From Prototheca cutis (Eukaryota > Chlorophyta > Trebouxiophyceae > Chlorellales > Chlorellaceae), in the NCBI GenBank assembly GCA_002897115.2, contig BCIH01000011.1, positions 31,472 through 95,471 of the forward strand: DNA of 64,000 bases. Direction: 5' to 3'. Below are positions 1-10,254 of this stretch, piece after piece (within the stretch, counting starts at the first letter, position 1; each line of letters starts with the position of its first letter). The notes beneath the pieces are model-generated. The model searched no databases. It was given only the letters and a program-made list of their open reading frames with translations, and had not been told where the DNA came from. The position numbers and the translations under genes were made by a program.

Positions 1-1573
1 AATGCTGGCGGCCCTGCCACGAACCACGCGGGAGCCGGTCGCTCCCTCTGCCTCGACTCGCGCGGCGCGGGTGCTGCCGCCGCCGTCCTCGTTGTCACTG
101 CTGTTGTCCCCGCCATCGCCAGGGAACTTCCGCTTCGCAGGCTGCGGGCGGCTGCTGCCGCCTTCGTCACCCATGTCACCGCGGCCCTCGCCACCAGCGT
201 CAGCACTGCCGCCAGGGCGGCGGTGGCCCCTGCCGCGGCCNCCCCTGCCGCGGCCGCCTCTGCCGCGGCCGCCACCAGCGCCGCCGCCACCAGCGCCGCC
301 TCCTCCGTCGCCGTCGCCACCACCGCCGCCAGAATGGCAGGCCCAGCGAGTCTGACCCGGTGGCTTCTTGATGAAACTGCAGCTGATGCCGTCAGAGCTT
401 ACGACTCCCTGGAACTTGTTTCCACTGACGTCCTTGATCTCGCGGCGATCTGCCATCAGCAGTGTTCCCCAGATCTCCTCCAAGTTGGCCGCGAATGAGC
501 CAAGCTTTTCGTTCTTCAGGAACTGCTTTGCAACGATCAAGTTGTCCATCTGCACTGCCCAAGGCACATGCGACGTGTGCATAGGGATCACCCGGAACGT
601 GCTCCCTCGGATTGGCCTTGGAGTCGTAGTAAAAGGTGCCCTTNTCGAAGCGGTACCCCGGGGGATAGGCGTTGCGCAAGAGCTGCAGCAGCCGGTCGTA
701 CTTTGCCTGCTGCGTGGCGTCCATTCCCTCCACGGTCGCCTCCAGGCGCCCGAGCGCCTCCTTGATGCGCCTCACAGGGCCGTTGACCTCCCCCTCGCGC
801 GTCTCGTTGCGCCTCTTGCGATCCCAGCCCTCCCTGCGGGCCCGTGCATCCACCTCCTTCCGGCGGTCCTTGACGTTGAGGATCAGGTTCATGGTGCCCC
901 GCACGTGCTCGCCAAAGTGCTTGCGAACGTTGGCCTCCACAGCCGCGCACTGGGCTTCTCCCCAGTACTTGGCATCCTGCACGTCAAGGGAGCACCCGGC
1001 TCGTCTACCACGTGGTCTGGGCCATTGCGTGCCAATCCATTATAGACAATCCTGCATTCAGCCCGCGATGCAAGCAGCACATGCAACAACAACTCAATCA
1101 GTCACCTGGTTCGGTGCGTGGTAGAACTGCCGCCGCTCGTACGCAGTCGCCTGCTGGAACATGGGCCAGGACCTCTGGAATCGGGCACGGAAGTACGTCG
1201 TTTCGGGGTTTTTTGTTTTCAACCTATGGTAGCTGACCATGTAAAGGAAGGCCTCGGAAAAGAACCTGGGACAGACGAACCGCGTTGCAAAGTCCGCAGT
1301 GCCCGCCTCGTCCTCCTCGAGCAACACGAGTGCGGCGAAGAACGAGGCATGCTGCTTCACGGGATGCATCTTTTGGACATACTGCTCCAGAGGCCGATGG
1401 AACATGCGCTTCCAGGTCGCCAGCACCGACGCCTTGGCGGCCGTAAAGACGCCCTTGAGNGCCTCCCGCCCGCGGCCCCAAAAGTCGCGGTCCATCGACC
1501 TCGCAATCCCGCCTGCTGTAACAATGGGTGGACGGATTGGGCAGGGCGGCGTGAAGTCTCCCACCTTCGACAC
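1..1573 (-). CDS. Fanzor-like (eukaryotic TnpB-family) protein, N-terminal part, frameshifted and cut by the window edge
   Basis: Two exons are visible. The first ends at 1106 (CAG|GTGACT) and the second starts at 976 (GTGCAG|GAT), both in phase 0. The first in-frame ATG is at 1495; open frame continues to 1573. The protein has a helical, basic N-terminal half (for example NVRKHF, NVKDRRKE), then a segment reading FRVIPMHTSH, a Trp-containing helix and a strand motif with SSDGISCSFIKKP. A glycine-rich RGG-like tract (about 350 down to 120) and an acidic linker follow, reaching position 1 still open. This order resembles the N-terminal half of Fanzor1-type proteins, where a RuvC nuclease would follow; here that part lies outside the window. 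The reading frame shifts by one base between about 595 and 620, next to an N at 644, so a sequencing error or a real lesion are both possible. Family assignment rests on recalled motif layout, not a search. Confidence 0.5.
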
Positions 1574-1679
1574 CTTCAGTTGGGGGGGCTGTTAGAATGC
1601 CAACGCGCACGGGACAGCACCGCCTTCCAGAACGGGAACTCACGAGNTGATGTCGACCTGGCTCTCCTATTCGTCCAGA

Positions 1680-1830
1680 AGACCGTGGAACCTGCGCTGC
1701 CAGATCGCACGCACCGACGCCTTGACGGTGGTCATGGCGCCCCTGGGCGCCTCCCGCCCGCTACCCCCAAAGTTGCGGGCCATTCATGTTGCACCAGTTA
1801 TTGTAATGGGTGCATGAAATAGATAGGTTC
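1680..1830 (-). repeat. Diverged tandem copy of the first exon of the Fanzor-like ORF
   Basis: This stretch is visibly similar to 1390-1540: both carry the words caccgacgccttg, gcctcccgcccg and a Trp-Gly coding block before a copy of the taatgggtg motif. In the upstream copy the block reads MNGPQLWG followed at once by a stop, against MDRDFWGRGRE in the intact copy. It therefore looks like a decayed duplicate of the same element in the same orientation, lying just 5' of the more intact copy. Confidence 0.6.
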
Positions 1831-2110
1831 GCGGGGAATCCCCGTATGTTGTACCGAGTTCCCACTGGCCGACCGCCTCGGGAGACGCAGGGCCCTTGGC
1901 CTGGGTCAATGGCCAGGACCTTGTAAAACCTCCTTGCACGACCTGTCCCATGAAGGAACCAAGTCCATTTTCTGGGCAACGCGGCAAGGGGATGTGGTCC
2001 AACAGGGCATTTTGGGATTCATGCCCTTGCTGCGCAGGTGGGAGTCGATGGATCTCGAGAAGGTTTCATCATTTTCTGCCGTTAATGTACAGAGCGATCG
2101 CCGCGCGCCC
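1800..2110 (-). pseudogene. Decayed C-terminal fragment of a second Fanzor-like element
   Basis: On the minus strand one frame reads ARRFYKVLAIDPGQG followed by CVSRGG. This is reminiscent of the strand and first zinc-finger cysteine that follow RuvC-II in TnpB/Fanzor proteins. The adjoining part (about 1950-2110) is a dispersed repeat shared with 61974-62140: both contain the word catcattttctgccg, and nearby tgcaggtgggagtc and aacagg..cattttg. No single frame is open across the fragment. Being upstream of, and parallel to, the ORF at 1-1573, it suggests two tandem insertions of related elements, the older one broken. Confidence 0.4.
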
Positions 2111-2263
2111 CGGGCGGCATTTCCGCACCAGATGTGATCCGAGATTGTCCATGTAACGCAACTTACTGTTGTCCTTGAAAATAGCTCGAGCCCATCTCCC
2201 ACAAATTCCAGAAACAATTCGCATGCAATTGCTCTGATCACATCCAGCTGTGCGATTGGAGGC

Positions 2264-3228
2264 ATGGCGCGGCCAGAGTATCGTCTGCTCAAACCCGGCC
2301 CCAGTGCGTGGCGACAGTGCTGCAATGCCGTTTCTCACCGAACCATCTGCCAGATGTTGCGCTGCCACAGCACAGAACGTGTCGCGATGGACCACTCCAC
2401 CTCACCACCCTGCTCGCAGTCGTGGCGGATGAGCTGCGGGGCGACGTGGACTTGTTCGAGGCCCACAACCTGAGCCGCATCGCTCATGCAGTGCTCAGCA
2501 GCTCGGTCAGGCATGGCGACTACCTCAGGGGCATGGCGGGAGCCACCGAGTTTCGCAGGTGCGCAGTTTATTAGTAGGATATGGGCGCGGGAGTGTTGCG
2601 GAGGGTTGCTCCTTGGAGGGCGAGTGGGCGGGCGGAATTTGCCGCCACAGAAGATGAACAAGCGCTGCAGGCGAGCTTGGCTTTCCTCCCCAGGACTTGC
2701 AAACAGGACACATGTTGAGCCAGCCGTCCTCTTCATGATGCAGGGGCCCAGGCATGCTGCTGGCACCGCTGGCGGCCGGCCAGCTGACTTCAGGGTCTTT
2801 CACCATCAAGCCCCTGCCCGCGGAGCTCCTGCAAGAGGGATGCCGGCTGGAACCTGGGCAATTCCAGCTCCCAGAGGTGTGGGCAGGGATGAGTGGTGGA
2901 GAGACGAGCCCAGGGGACCGGGGTTGGCGGCACGGGCAGGCACAGGCTTCTTGCTGCATCTTCTTCCCTCCTACACATCCACCCCCCAAATCTTCCCCAC
3001 AACTCTGAAGGCTGACAAGGGCATTCCTGTGGTGTCGGCGATGAACATTCCCACTGGCTCCACAAGCACGATGGCCAGCCAGGAGACGGCAGCCGGCCGC
3101 AAGGACAAGAAGAAAGACAGAAAGGTGTGTGGATGTGAGTACGTGAGTGGGTTGTTCTCAAGTTTTCTCTCGGCACCCTACAGCTGGAAACGCTGGAGAC
3201 CACAGGTTCCCGTTCTACGACTTCATGA
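2264..3228 (+). CDS. Probable Mediator subunit 19-like protein
   Basis: Exons 2264-2303, 2420-2558, 2744-2876, 3011-3124 and 3184-3228 join in phase to give 156 residues starting MARPEYRLLKPGP. All four introns have GT-AG ends. The C-terminal half (after about residue 60) reads like the conserved end of plant MED19: a leucine-rich stretch, then FQLPEADKGIPVV, and a lysine-rich tail GRKDKKKDRK. In that family the pattern is a proline-linked LP-(A/E)-KGIP block followed by a HKKHK-type basic tail. The N-terminal half (residues 15-50, DVDLFEAHNLSRIAHAV) does not obviously match. Mediator 19 would act in the nucleus, linking regulators to RNA polymerase II. The gene model is well supported by phase; the family is tentative. 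It converges on the epimerase gene downstream. Confidence 0.45.
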
Positions 3229-3491
3229 GTGCTGCTGTTGTCACATGGGTCGGTCGCGAACGGCACGAAAATGATCGAGCCAAGCGAGCCGCAGCGACAC
3301 CCTGCCAGGCTGCTGAACTGACGGCAGCGACAACCTCCTTCCTCATGCAGCGCAAGTGGGTCGCGGACAGCGGAGCATGACAGGCCGGCAAAGATCCATT
3401 GCACCGTGACCAGCGAGCACAGGCCACATGCGCAAGAATGGCTTGCATCGTCCGCCGGTCCGCCCATCCGCCGTTGCTCCTGTGCCACCAT

Positions 3492-5152
3492 TCAGCTACC
3501 AATGCCCGCCAGGCGCAGCACATTTTCATAGGGCATGCCTGGCTCTCCCAGCACCGCTTCTAACCGCTGCGAGTCCATGGCGATGTCGACGGGCGTTGGG
3601 CAGGGCCGGGAAACGGAGGCCACGGGCACTGCCTCAATGGCATCCGTGGACCAGCCACCAGCGGCTGCGGCACGACGCGCCATCTGTTCGCGGCTCAGCC
3701 GCTCGGGCCCACCGATGTTGAACACGCTGTCGAGCGTGGAGGGAGATGGATTGGCAGTTGTGCTGTACTGGAGGGAGAGCCCCGTGTGCCGGAGACGAAT
3801 GCGCAATGGAGAGAACAGGCCCGCGCCTGCCCGCGTGGCTGGCTGCCAAGGCGCATCTACAACCCGTCTCCTCCACCCGCCCGCGGGACCCAGCACCCCC
3901 GCCACCGGGCACGGTATCAACCCCCCCAAAAAAATTAAAAAATAAAATAAAACACACCGGTGCTCGAGGGCCGTCAGGGACTGGTCGTCGGCAAACCTCA
4001 TGCAGGCGACGGCAATGTCCAGCACACAGCTGGGAGTGCGCCACTCATCCGTGAAGAATTTCGTCGGCGTCTGGGGCACGAGTGTGGGGGCGATGAGTGG
4101 TTGCTGACCGTCACACTGCCTAGGCTCAAGCCGGTTCCATGGAATACACCCAAGCAAGACACCCGAATGCTCGGTGTAACCCCAATCAACCTGGGAAGAA
4201 AGAGCAGCAGAGATGAACTGGAGGAAGAGCTGGCGGTTGACGTTGCAGGGCGGGGCGGGGCCCAGGATCACGCTGGGCCGCAGGATGATGTAATCTTCCC
4301 AGCCCTCCTGTGTGTTTGGTGTGGGGGTGGCAGGGTTGGCTGGGTTATACGCGTCGTCTGTTTTCAAGCCCCCACAATCCCAAGCATCCTCACACACACC
4401 TGCACCGCACGCTCGGCAGCAAGCTTTGTGCGGCCGTAGGCGTTGATGGGCTCGGTTGGGTCGGTCTCGGCCCAGCCTCCCGCCGGCAGTTGCATCCCAG
4501 AGTAGACATGGTCGGTGGAAATGTGGATGAAGCGCAGGCACAGGCCCCGTTTCTGCAGCGCGCTCAGCAGTCGACTGGGCACGTTGATTGCGGCCGCCTG
4601 GTCCGGGTTTGCCTCACAGAACGCGGGCGTCGACACCGCCGCGCAGTTGATCACGGCATACAGTCCGGGCCCGGATGCATCCAGGCATGCCTCCAGTCCC
4701 CCTCCTGTTGCCAAGTCCACCTGATTTTGGCACTATTGGATCTTCGTTCTGGGTGTTGTGAACACATGGGTACAGTAGCATGCCCCACCCACACACAGAC
4801 TGAGCACGGGCGTTCATTTGGCAAGGTGACGCCTATCTATTGAATTAGACGTGGTGTGGTGGCCCATTCTGTCATGTAGGATCCGCCAGGCCCGAACCCA
4901 CGCACCCGCTGCCAGATGGCCCCCAGTTCAGCGGCGGGTGTCGAGTGGTGGGTGGCCACCACCTGCAGGTGGGGCATGAAACCACAATCATTACGAGGGC
5001 GATCTGATCTCTTTTATCATTGCACATGAGCCATGCATGACGTAATGCCATGCCATGCTCACCCTTGTGCCCTTGTCGAGAAAGGCCTGCACCACGAACT
5101 GGCCAAGGTAGCCCGTCCCGCCCGTAACCAGCACCGTCCTGCGTGGAGTCAT
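3492..5152 (-). CDS. NAD(P)-dependent epimerase/RmlD-like short-chain dehydrogenase
   Basis: Six exons (5152-5063, 4962-4906, 4720-4400, 4307-4191, 4070-3958, 3726-3492) give a 310-residue protein. An N-terminal Rossmann fold is clear: VLVTGGTGYLG at residues 7-17, then NCAA near 74, HISTDHVYSG near 115-124 (catalytic Thr) and the YGRTK catalytic Tyr/Lys pair at 144-148. The C-terminal region FNIGGPERLSREQMA is typical of the RmlD / methionine adenosyltransferase beta-subunit group within the extended SDR family. The substrate is therefore probably a nucleotide sugar (dTDP-4-keto-sugar reduction) or the protein is a MAT2B-like regulator; the sequence does not decide. No targeting peptide is evident, suggesting cytosol. 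Start chosen at the only Met preceding the glycine-rich loop. Confidence 0.85.
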
Positions 5153-5612
5153 GGCGATGGCGATGGTGATGGGGCCGTCACCCAGCGATCATGACACGAG
5201 GGAGATTTTCATGGAGGACGGTTTAAAGTCTGTGCGCGCCGGATCGCAATGGCCCAGGTGGTCGCTCCGATCCGTCTCGTGCGGGGGTGGGATCAGTTGC
5301 GAGTTTCGGTTGCCAAGAGTGGCCCTCTGAATACCTTTGCCGGGAGTGCTGGGTGCCTCCTTCCATCAGGCGGGTGGACTCTTCGAGTAACATAGCATCA
5401 TAAAGTGCAGCGCACAGTGCTGAGAAGTTTCCTCTGCACTCCATCAAATCAAATAAGCAACAAGAGCAACACATGCAGTGCGGGCATGTCAAGACTGTGC
5501 AGAAGGAAAAGTAAGCGGATTCTTCCGTCAGCTAGGTCACCATCCGGGCCCCGAGGGACGCTCGCTGCCGTCTGTTTTGAATCATGTTCGGCAAGCCCGC
5601 GTCAACATCGCC
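5153..5612. other. Intergenic between SDR gene and RING gene
   Basis: It holds the 5' flank of the SDR gene and the 3' flank of the RING ligase gene, both on the minus strand. I see no exon-like frame with splice sites, no tRNA boxes and no repeat here. Confidence 0.5.
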
Positions 5613-7737
5613 TCAAGCCACGCCATGCTGCGGTTCCCACATGACCCAGCGGTCTTCATTATCGTGACCTCCCGGCTCAAACCGGCGCCCGGGTCTGGTC
5701 CTGTGCTGCCTGCGACGGCGGCTTGGCCAGTCGACACTGCTGGAGGCCTCCCATTCGGCTTGATTGGCGTGCTCCTGCTCGGCCAGATCGTCACGGCGTG
5801 GCCTCTTGTGCGAATTCCTCAAAGCATCATCAGGATCTTGGGAACACGGTTGTGACCGCTTTGGCAGCCTCACTCCCAGCCGCGTCGGGGCTGGCGGCCT
5901 TCGGGGTCCATGGGCCAGCGCCTGCAGTGCCGCAGTCGATCCAACATCCCGGTGGTCTTGTCGTCGCTCTGCTGGGTTCGCAGCCGGGTGCTCGTCGGGA
6001 GGTGCACCGCGTCGAGCATGCGCCGCCGGAGCAACAGCCGGGCTTGTCATCGGCAAGCTATTGCTCCCTCCCCTCCGGGCCCCTCCAGAGCCCCCGGGCG
6101 CTCCTGCGACAGCCATCCCTCCATTGCGTTGCCGCTGCCATACCCCACCAAACTCCCGGCGCTCGATGCCCCCAAGTCGTGCGACCTGAGAATCCTGTGC
6201 AGCCAGAGACAGCGGCGAGGCTGCAAACGCCCGTAGTTCGCGCCAGAACCGGGCACTGCAAACACCTAAAAACGGGTCGAGCGCCTTGATCGCGTCGGCC
6301 TCGGACCCCTCCAGCCGCAGCAGTGCCGTCGCCAGACTGGCCAGAAGGCCGTGTTCGCCGCGGGTCCCACCCAGCAGGGCACGCAGCTCACGCGACAGCC
6401 AGGCATCTAATTCACTTGGCGATCGACGCGGCGCCTCGCCGCGTGGCGGTTGCGATGACGACGCCACTCGAGCTCCACCTCCCGGAACAGGACCACTGCT
6501 GCTGTTGCTGCTGTTACTGCTGTTGCTCTCGTAGACCGCCCGACGCCGGGCCACGGCAGCATTGTCGNGATAATAATCATCATTACTGCCAGGCTCGCGG
6601 GGACGGGCTGTGCTGCTGCTGCCTCGCGCTGGAGCACCGGCCCCACCCGCCGCTAACGATGGCTCTGCTCGCGGGATGCCACCGACAGCGTGGCGCTGCA
6701 CCCGAAAATAGTAAGCCGTAGGCGATGTCTGCTGGTCGTGCACGGCACCACCGTGCTCTGCCTGGCGCAGCGAGCGTCTACCACTCGCCAATGACCCTGC
6801 GCCTGCCGACGACCACCTGCCGCACAGGCGCCGGGCCCCCTGGCCCCGCGCCCTTGCGGAGCTCAGCGAGTCGTAGAATGCGGCCAGGGGGTTGGACAGC
6901 GGTGGATGATGCCGTTGGTGGCGGTGATCAACCGTCTCCATAGCCGCAGCGGCTCGCAGGCTCCCATTGCGCCGTTCCTGGTTCAGAGCATCCACCGCCA
7001 ACCGCGGCAGTGGCATCTCCTTGGTCAGCCGCCCATCACGCCAGCCGAACCGCACTGCTCGGGAGAGGAGAAGGCAGGTGAGCGCTAAAGTGTTGCAACC
7101 CCCGAAGCATGTGGAGATGGGCAACTGCATCGACTTTGACACTGCTGCATTGGGTTTCCTGGTGTGCCACACCCTGCTGTGGGGTCTGTATCGAGGGGCC
7201 CTTCTTCCAACAGCCCCCCCATATGCTCACCCTTCTTGACCGGCTGGCAGCAGAGGGGGCACGTATGTTTCCGTTGGAGCCATGCAGCGATGCAGTCCTT
7301 GCAAAAGCCGTGGCCGCAGGGGTGCGCCGCTGCCCGGGCATTGGGAGGCACCCGGGCATCCAGACCTGGCAGCGTGATGGGGAGGGCCAGGGTGGCATTG
7401 ACATCAGGCATAGTCCCCTCGCCACTCATGCCCCGCCCAACCATGCCATTTCAGGACGGGGGTCAAGGTCATGAATCGCAGATCAACCTCCCACTGCCGC
7501 TGCGCACAAGCGACGACACATGCCACAGCCAAGCCGCGCCGCAGGAAGCCACTCACAGATGCAGCATGTGAGCTCCCGTTCGCCGTGCTCCGAATGCGAG
7601 TCAGTCTCTGGATCATGCGTCAGGTCTATGACCTCGACCTCGCTGCAGGCACGCTGTCGCCGGGGAGGCGCGGCAAGGTGGGAGGCCACCCAGACCCCCA
7701 GGCCTGACAGCCACACCTGCTCGGGGGCCCCGCTCAT
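5613..7737 (-). CDS. TOPORS-like RING-type E3 ligase with an N-terminal SUMO-interaction-like motif
   Basis: Probable first exon starts at ATG 7737 (MSGAPEQ|GTGTGG). The next exon carries VEVIDLTHDPETD and the first RING cysteines (CCIC). A third exon ending at 7231 carries CGHGFCKDC and CPLCCQ, completing a C3HC4 RING. The last exon (7054-5613) is joined in phase 1 and encodes about 480 residues. Within it, WLSRELRALL and a block ending in FLGVCSARFWRELRAFAASPLSL match the layout that follows the RING in TOPORS proteins. The VIDLT motif flanked by acidic residues is a canonical SUMO-interacting motif. The protein should be a nuclear ubiquitin/SUMO ligase. The tail is low-complexity, with a Ser/Asn run from a CTG-like repeat near 6500 and an Arg-rich end. 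The splice between the two RING halves (about 7550-7420) is unresolved: no canonical junction keeps both phase and zinc spacing, so a sequence error may sit there. Confidence 0.7.
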
Positions 7738-8046
7738 GGCCGGGCCTCCGGCGTCAAGACTGGCTGGGCCCCGAGCACAATTTCATGGCACACCAATCCA
7801 TGCAATACCGTCGAATACCTGGAAGGCTGCTCATGAACACCAGGGCGTTGGATGCTACCGCAGGGCCCAGCGCACAAACATGGCAGACTGGTCGACACGG
7901 CAGGGTGTCATTCATTCTCGAAATCCCGAGAGCACGCCCTGCACGCAAAGAGCCCCCCGGCATGCTGAAACAGACCATTGATTTTCTGAATTTTTGGCAG
8001 AGAGCCTGCTCATAGTTCGGGGGAGGCTTAAGCCGAAGGAACGGCC

Positions 8047-9538
8047 ATGGCGTCCTCGCTCGAGGCCTTTAGGTGCGCCGGCGACCCACCGGCCTGCGAT
8101 CAGAACTCTCCCGAGCCCCTGCATAGCCCATAACCTATGCATTCAAGCCCATAACCTTTCAGGAAACATGATTTTGACAACGACGAGACTTGGAAGGCCT
8201 ACCTGTCCCGGGTGGAGGTTCCCGACCCCTCCCCTGCCGTCATGGAACGCCTGAAGGCCAAGTACTACAAGCGGGAGATTGTGAGCCGCGGCGTGGGCGG
8301 CTGGGCGTGTGTGCAGGGTTTGGCAGGGCATCTGGATTGGCAGGCGATTTTATCCCGGCCGGGCCTTGGCTGTTTTGTTGGAGTGCTACAAAGTGCACAG
8401 GGACCGGGGTGGTTGGGGGCGATGGCCCTCAGTTGTGGCTGCGCCAAATCGGATTGATTGCTGCTGTCCCAAGTTCATTCTGTTGTGCTTATTTCTGACA
8501 CTCGGCCCTTGATCTGCAGGACCCCGACTTTGACTTGGACAGCCTCAAGCCCACGCAGCAGGGTGCACCCCGCTCCTCTGACCCTGTCCCCATTCCCCAG
8601 CCCCAGCGGCAGCCCCAGCCCCAGCAGCAGCATGCCGCACCGCCGTCGACGCCCAGCGATGTCAATGGACCTCTGTCCATGGTGGATGTCGCTTGTGTTA
8701 TCGCCGAGTATGCGATGGTGCTGGCGGCGATCGTGTCATTGATCCCCATCTCCCCACGTCTCAGCATGGCTGCTTTCGGACTGTGCTGCCAACTCGGCCT
8801 CTTCACCAATGGCGTCAAGGTTGGTCGACTTGATTTCTTTCGTTGGATTTTTTTTTGAAGTGGGGACAGGATTCTGTGCCGCCCGCTGCTTTGTCCTCTT
8901 GGACCCTGGCCTCTCGGCCTGCGGGATCCACGGATGCACCCAACAAAAAAAATCCACTGAAAAACCACAAAATGCAAAAACAACCACCCCCATACACACA
9001 GCTGCACCGACGGTATGGCTCGCCCCCGCTGCGACCTTTCCCCGCGGCACTGATGCCGTGGATGAGCACGTTCACGGCGAGCGAGCTCTTCTTCCCGCTC
9101 CTGCTGTCGGTCGTGCTTTCTTCCAACCGGCACCTGGGTGCCGGCGTTGCAGCGCTGGCACTGCCCGCGCTGTGCCACGCTGATGCCGCGTCGTACCAGG
9201 TGTTTCGGGAAAAGCCGTGGTACGGCCCCACACTGGGCCGGCTGCACGCGATCGTGGCACCCCACACCGCCCAACTCCAAGGTGCCGCCGCCGCCAGTGA
9301 AGTCACTCTGTGCTTTATGGCTCTGCTGGCCATCCCGCAGATCGGCATTCGCGGGGCAGGTACTGCCTTTGTGCTGTGGAACCAGCTGCGCCTGCGGTAC
9401 CATACCCCAGCCGTCATGTACTACCACCGACAGATCTGGGCGCTGTTGGATTCCAAGGTGGCGCCGCTGGTGGCACGGTTCCCCGTGCTGCGGCAGTTCC
9501 GCGACGCCTCGGTCCGCTGGTTCACACGTCGGCGGTGA
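8047..9538 (+). CDS. TMEM33: TMEM33/POM33 family ER-nuclear envelope membrane protein
   Basis: Four exons (8047-8072, 8163-8280, 8520-8819, 9002-9538) join in phase to 326 residues. The start MASSLEAFRKHDFD leads into a conserved plant-type N-terminus (WKAYLSRVEVP, LKAKYYKREIDPDFD). Then come hydrophobic segments: two around VACVIAEYAMVLAAIVSLI and a following helix, then FPLLLSVVLSS and VTLCFMALLAIPQ. The conserved C-terminal part contains MYYHRQIWALLD and a positively charged end. TMEM33/Tts1/Per33 proteins sit in the ER and nuclear pore membrane and shape tubular ER. A proline/glutamine-rich insert lies at residues 60-85. The gene is head-to-head with the RING ligase, starts about 310 bp apart. 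Exon ends are all GT-AG, with donors such as GTGAGC. Confidence 0.85.
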
Positions 9539-9864
9539 GCGAGCTTGTTGGGAGGGGCAAGCAAGTCGGTGGAGATGGCTCCAGCCTAGGAGGATGGGGT
9601 GCTGTTGCTCCCACAATGCAACGCACTTTGTGCTTTCCTTGGCCGGCTCCTGACTTATCTGGAGAATCAAAAGAACTTGCCAACCCCGCTGAAAAGAAAG
9701 AGTATTGAGCCAATGTCGCAATCAAATTGCTGGTGGGTATAACAGGCAGGCAGTCTCTGTAAGGGGAAAACCACCACCAATGAGACCCACCCACTCTGGG
9801 ACCCGGCCCATTGACCAGGCAGGAGGATGAGCAGAAAGCACACATCCCAAAACAATTCCATTCG
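9539..9864. other. Intergenic, convergent 3' ends
   Basis: This lies between the stop of the TMEM33 gene (9538) and the stop of the minus-strand DUF4145-like gene (9865). It contains the 3' flanks only; I see no further gene. Confidence 0.5.
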
Positions 9865-10027
9865 TCACTGGAAAATGCAAAACTGGGAGGAGGGAGGCGA
9901 GACGGCCTGCTTGCCGTGCCGACGCATGGCCTCCTGCAGCTCAGTCTTGGCGATGCCAAAGTTCCGAAGGAAGGCGGCGCGGTCGGGGATCGCATTGAAG
10001 TCGTACTCGTGGATCTGCACGGGTGTT

Positions 10028-10119
<92 letters not shown>

Positions 10120-10126
10120 TAACAGG

Positions 10127-10196
<70 letters not shown>

Positions 10197-10223
10197 AATC
10201 GATGTGCATGTGCAGTGATTGTG

Positions 10224-10254
<31 letters not shown>

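Noticed and set aside
2..355. Proline-rich plus-strand ORF at the left edge
   Set aside because: It is the complement of the glycine/RGG-rich part of the minus-strand Fanzor-like ORF.
6494..6535. CTG-type triplet array as an independent repeat element
   Set aside because: It is part of the coding exon of the RING ligase and encodes a Ser/Asn run; short and imperfect.
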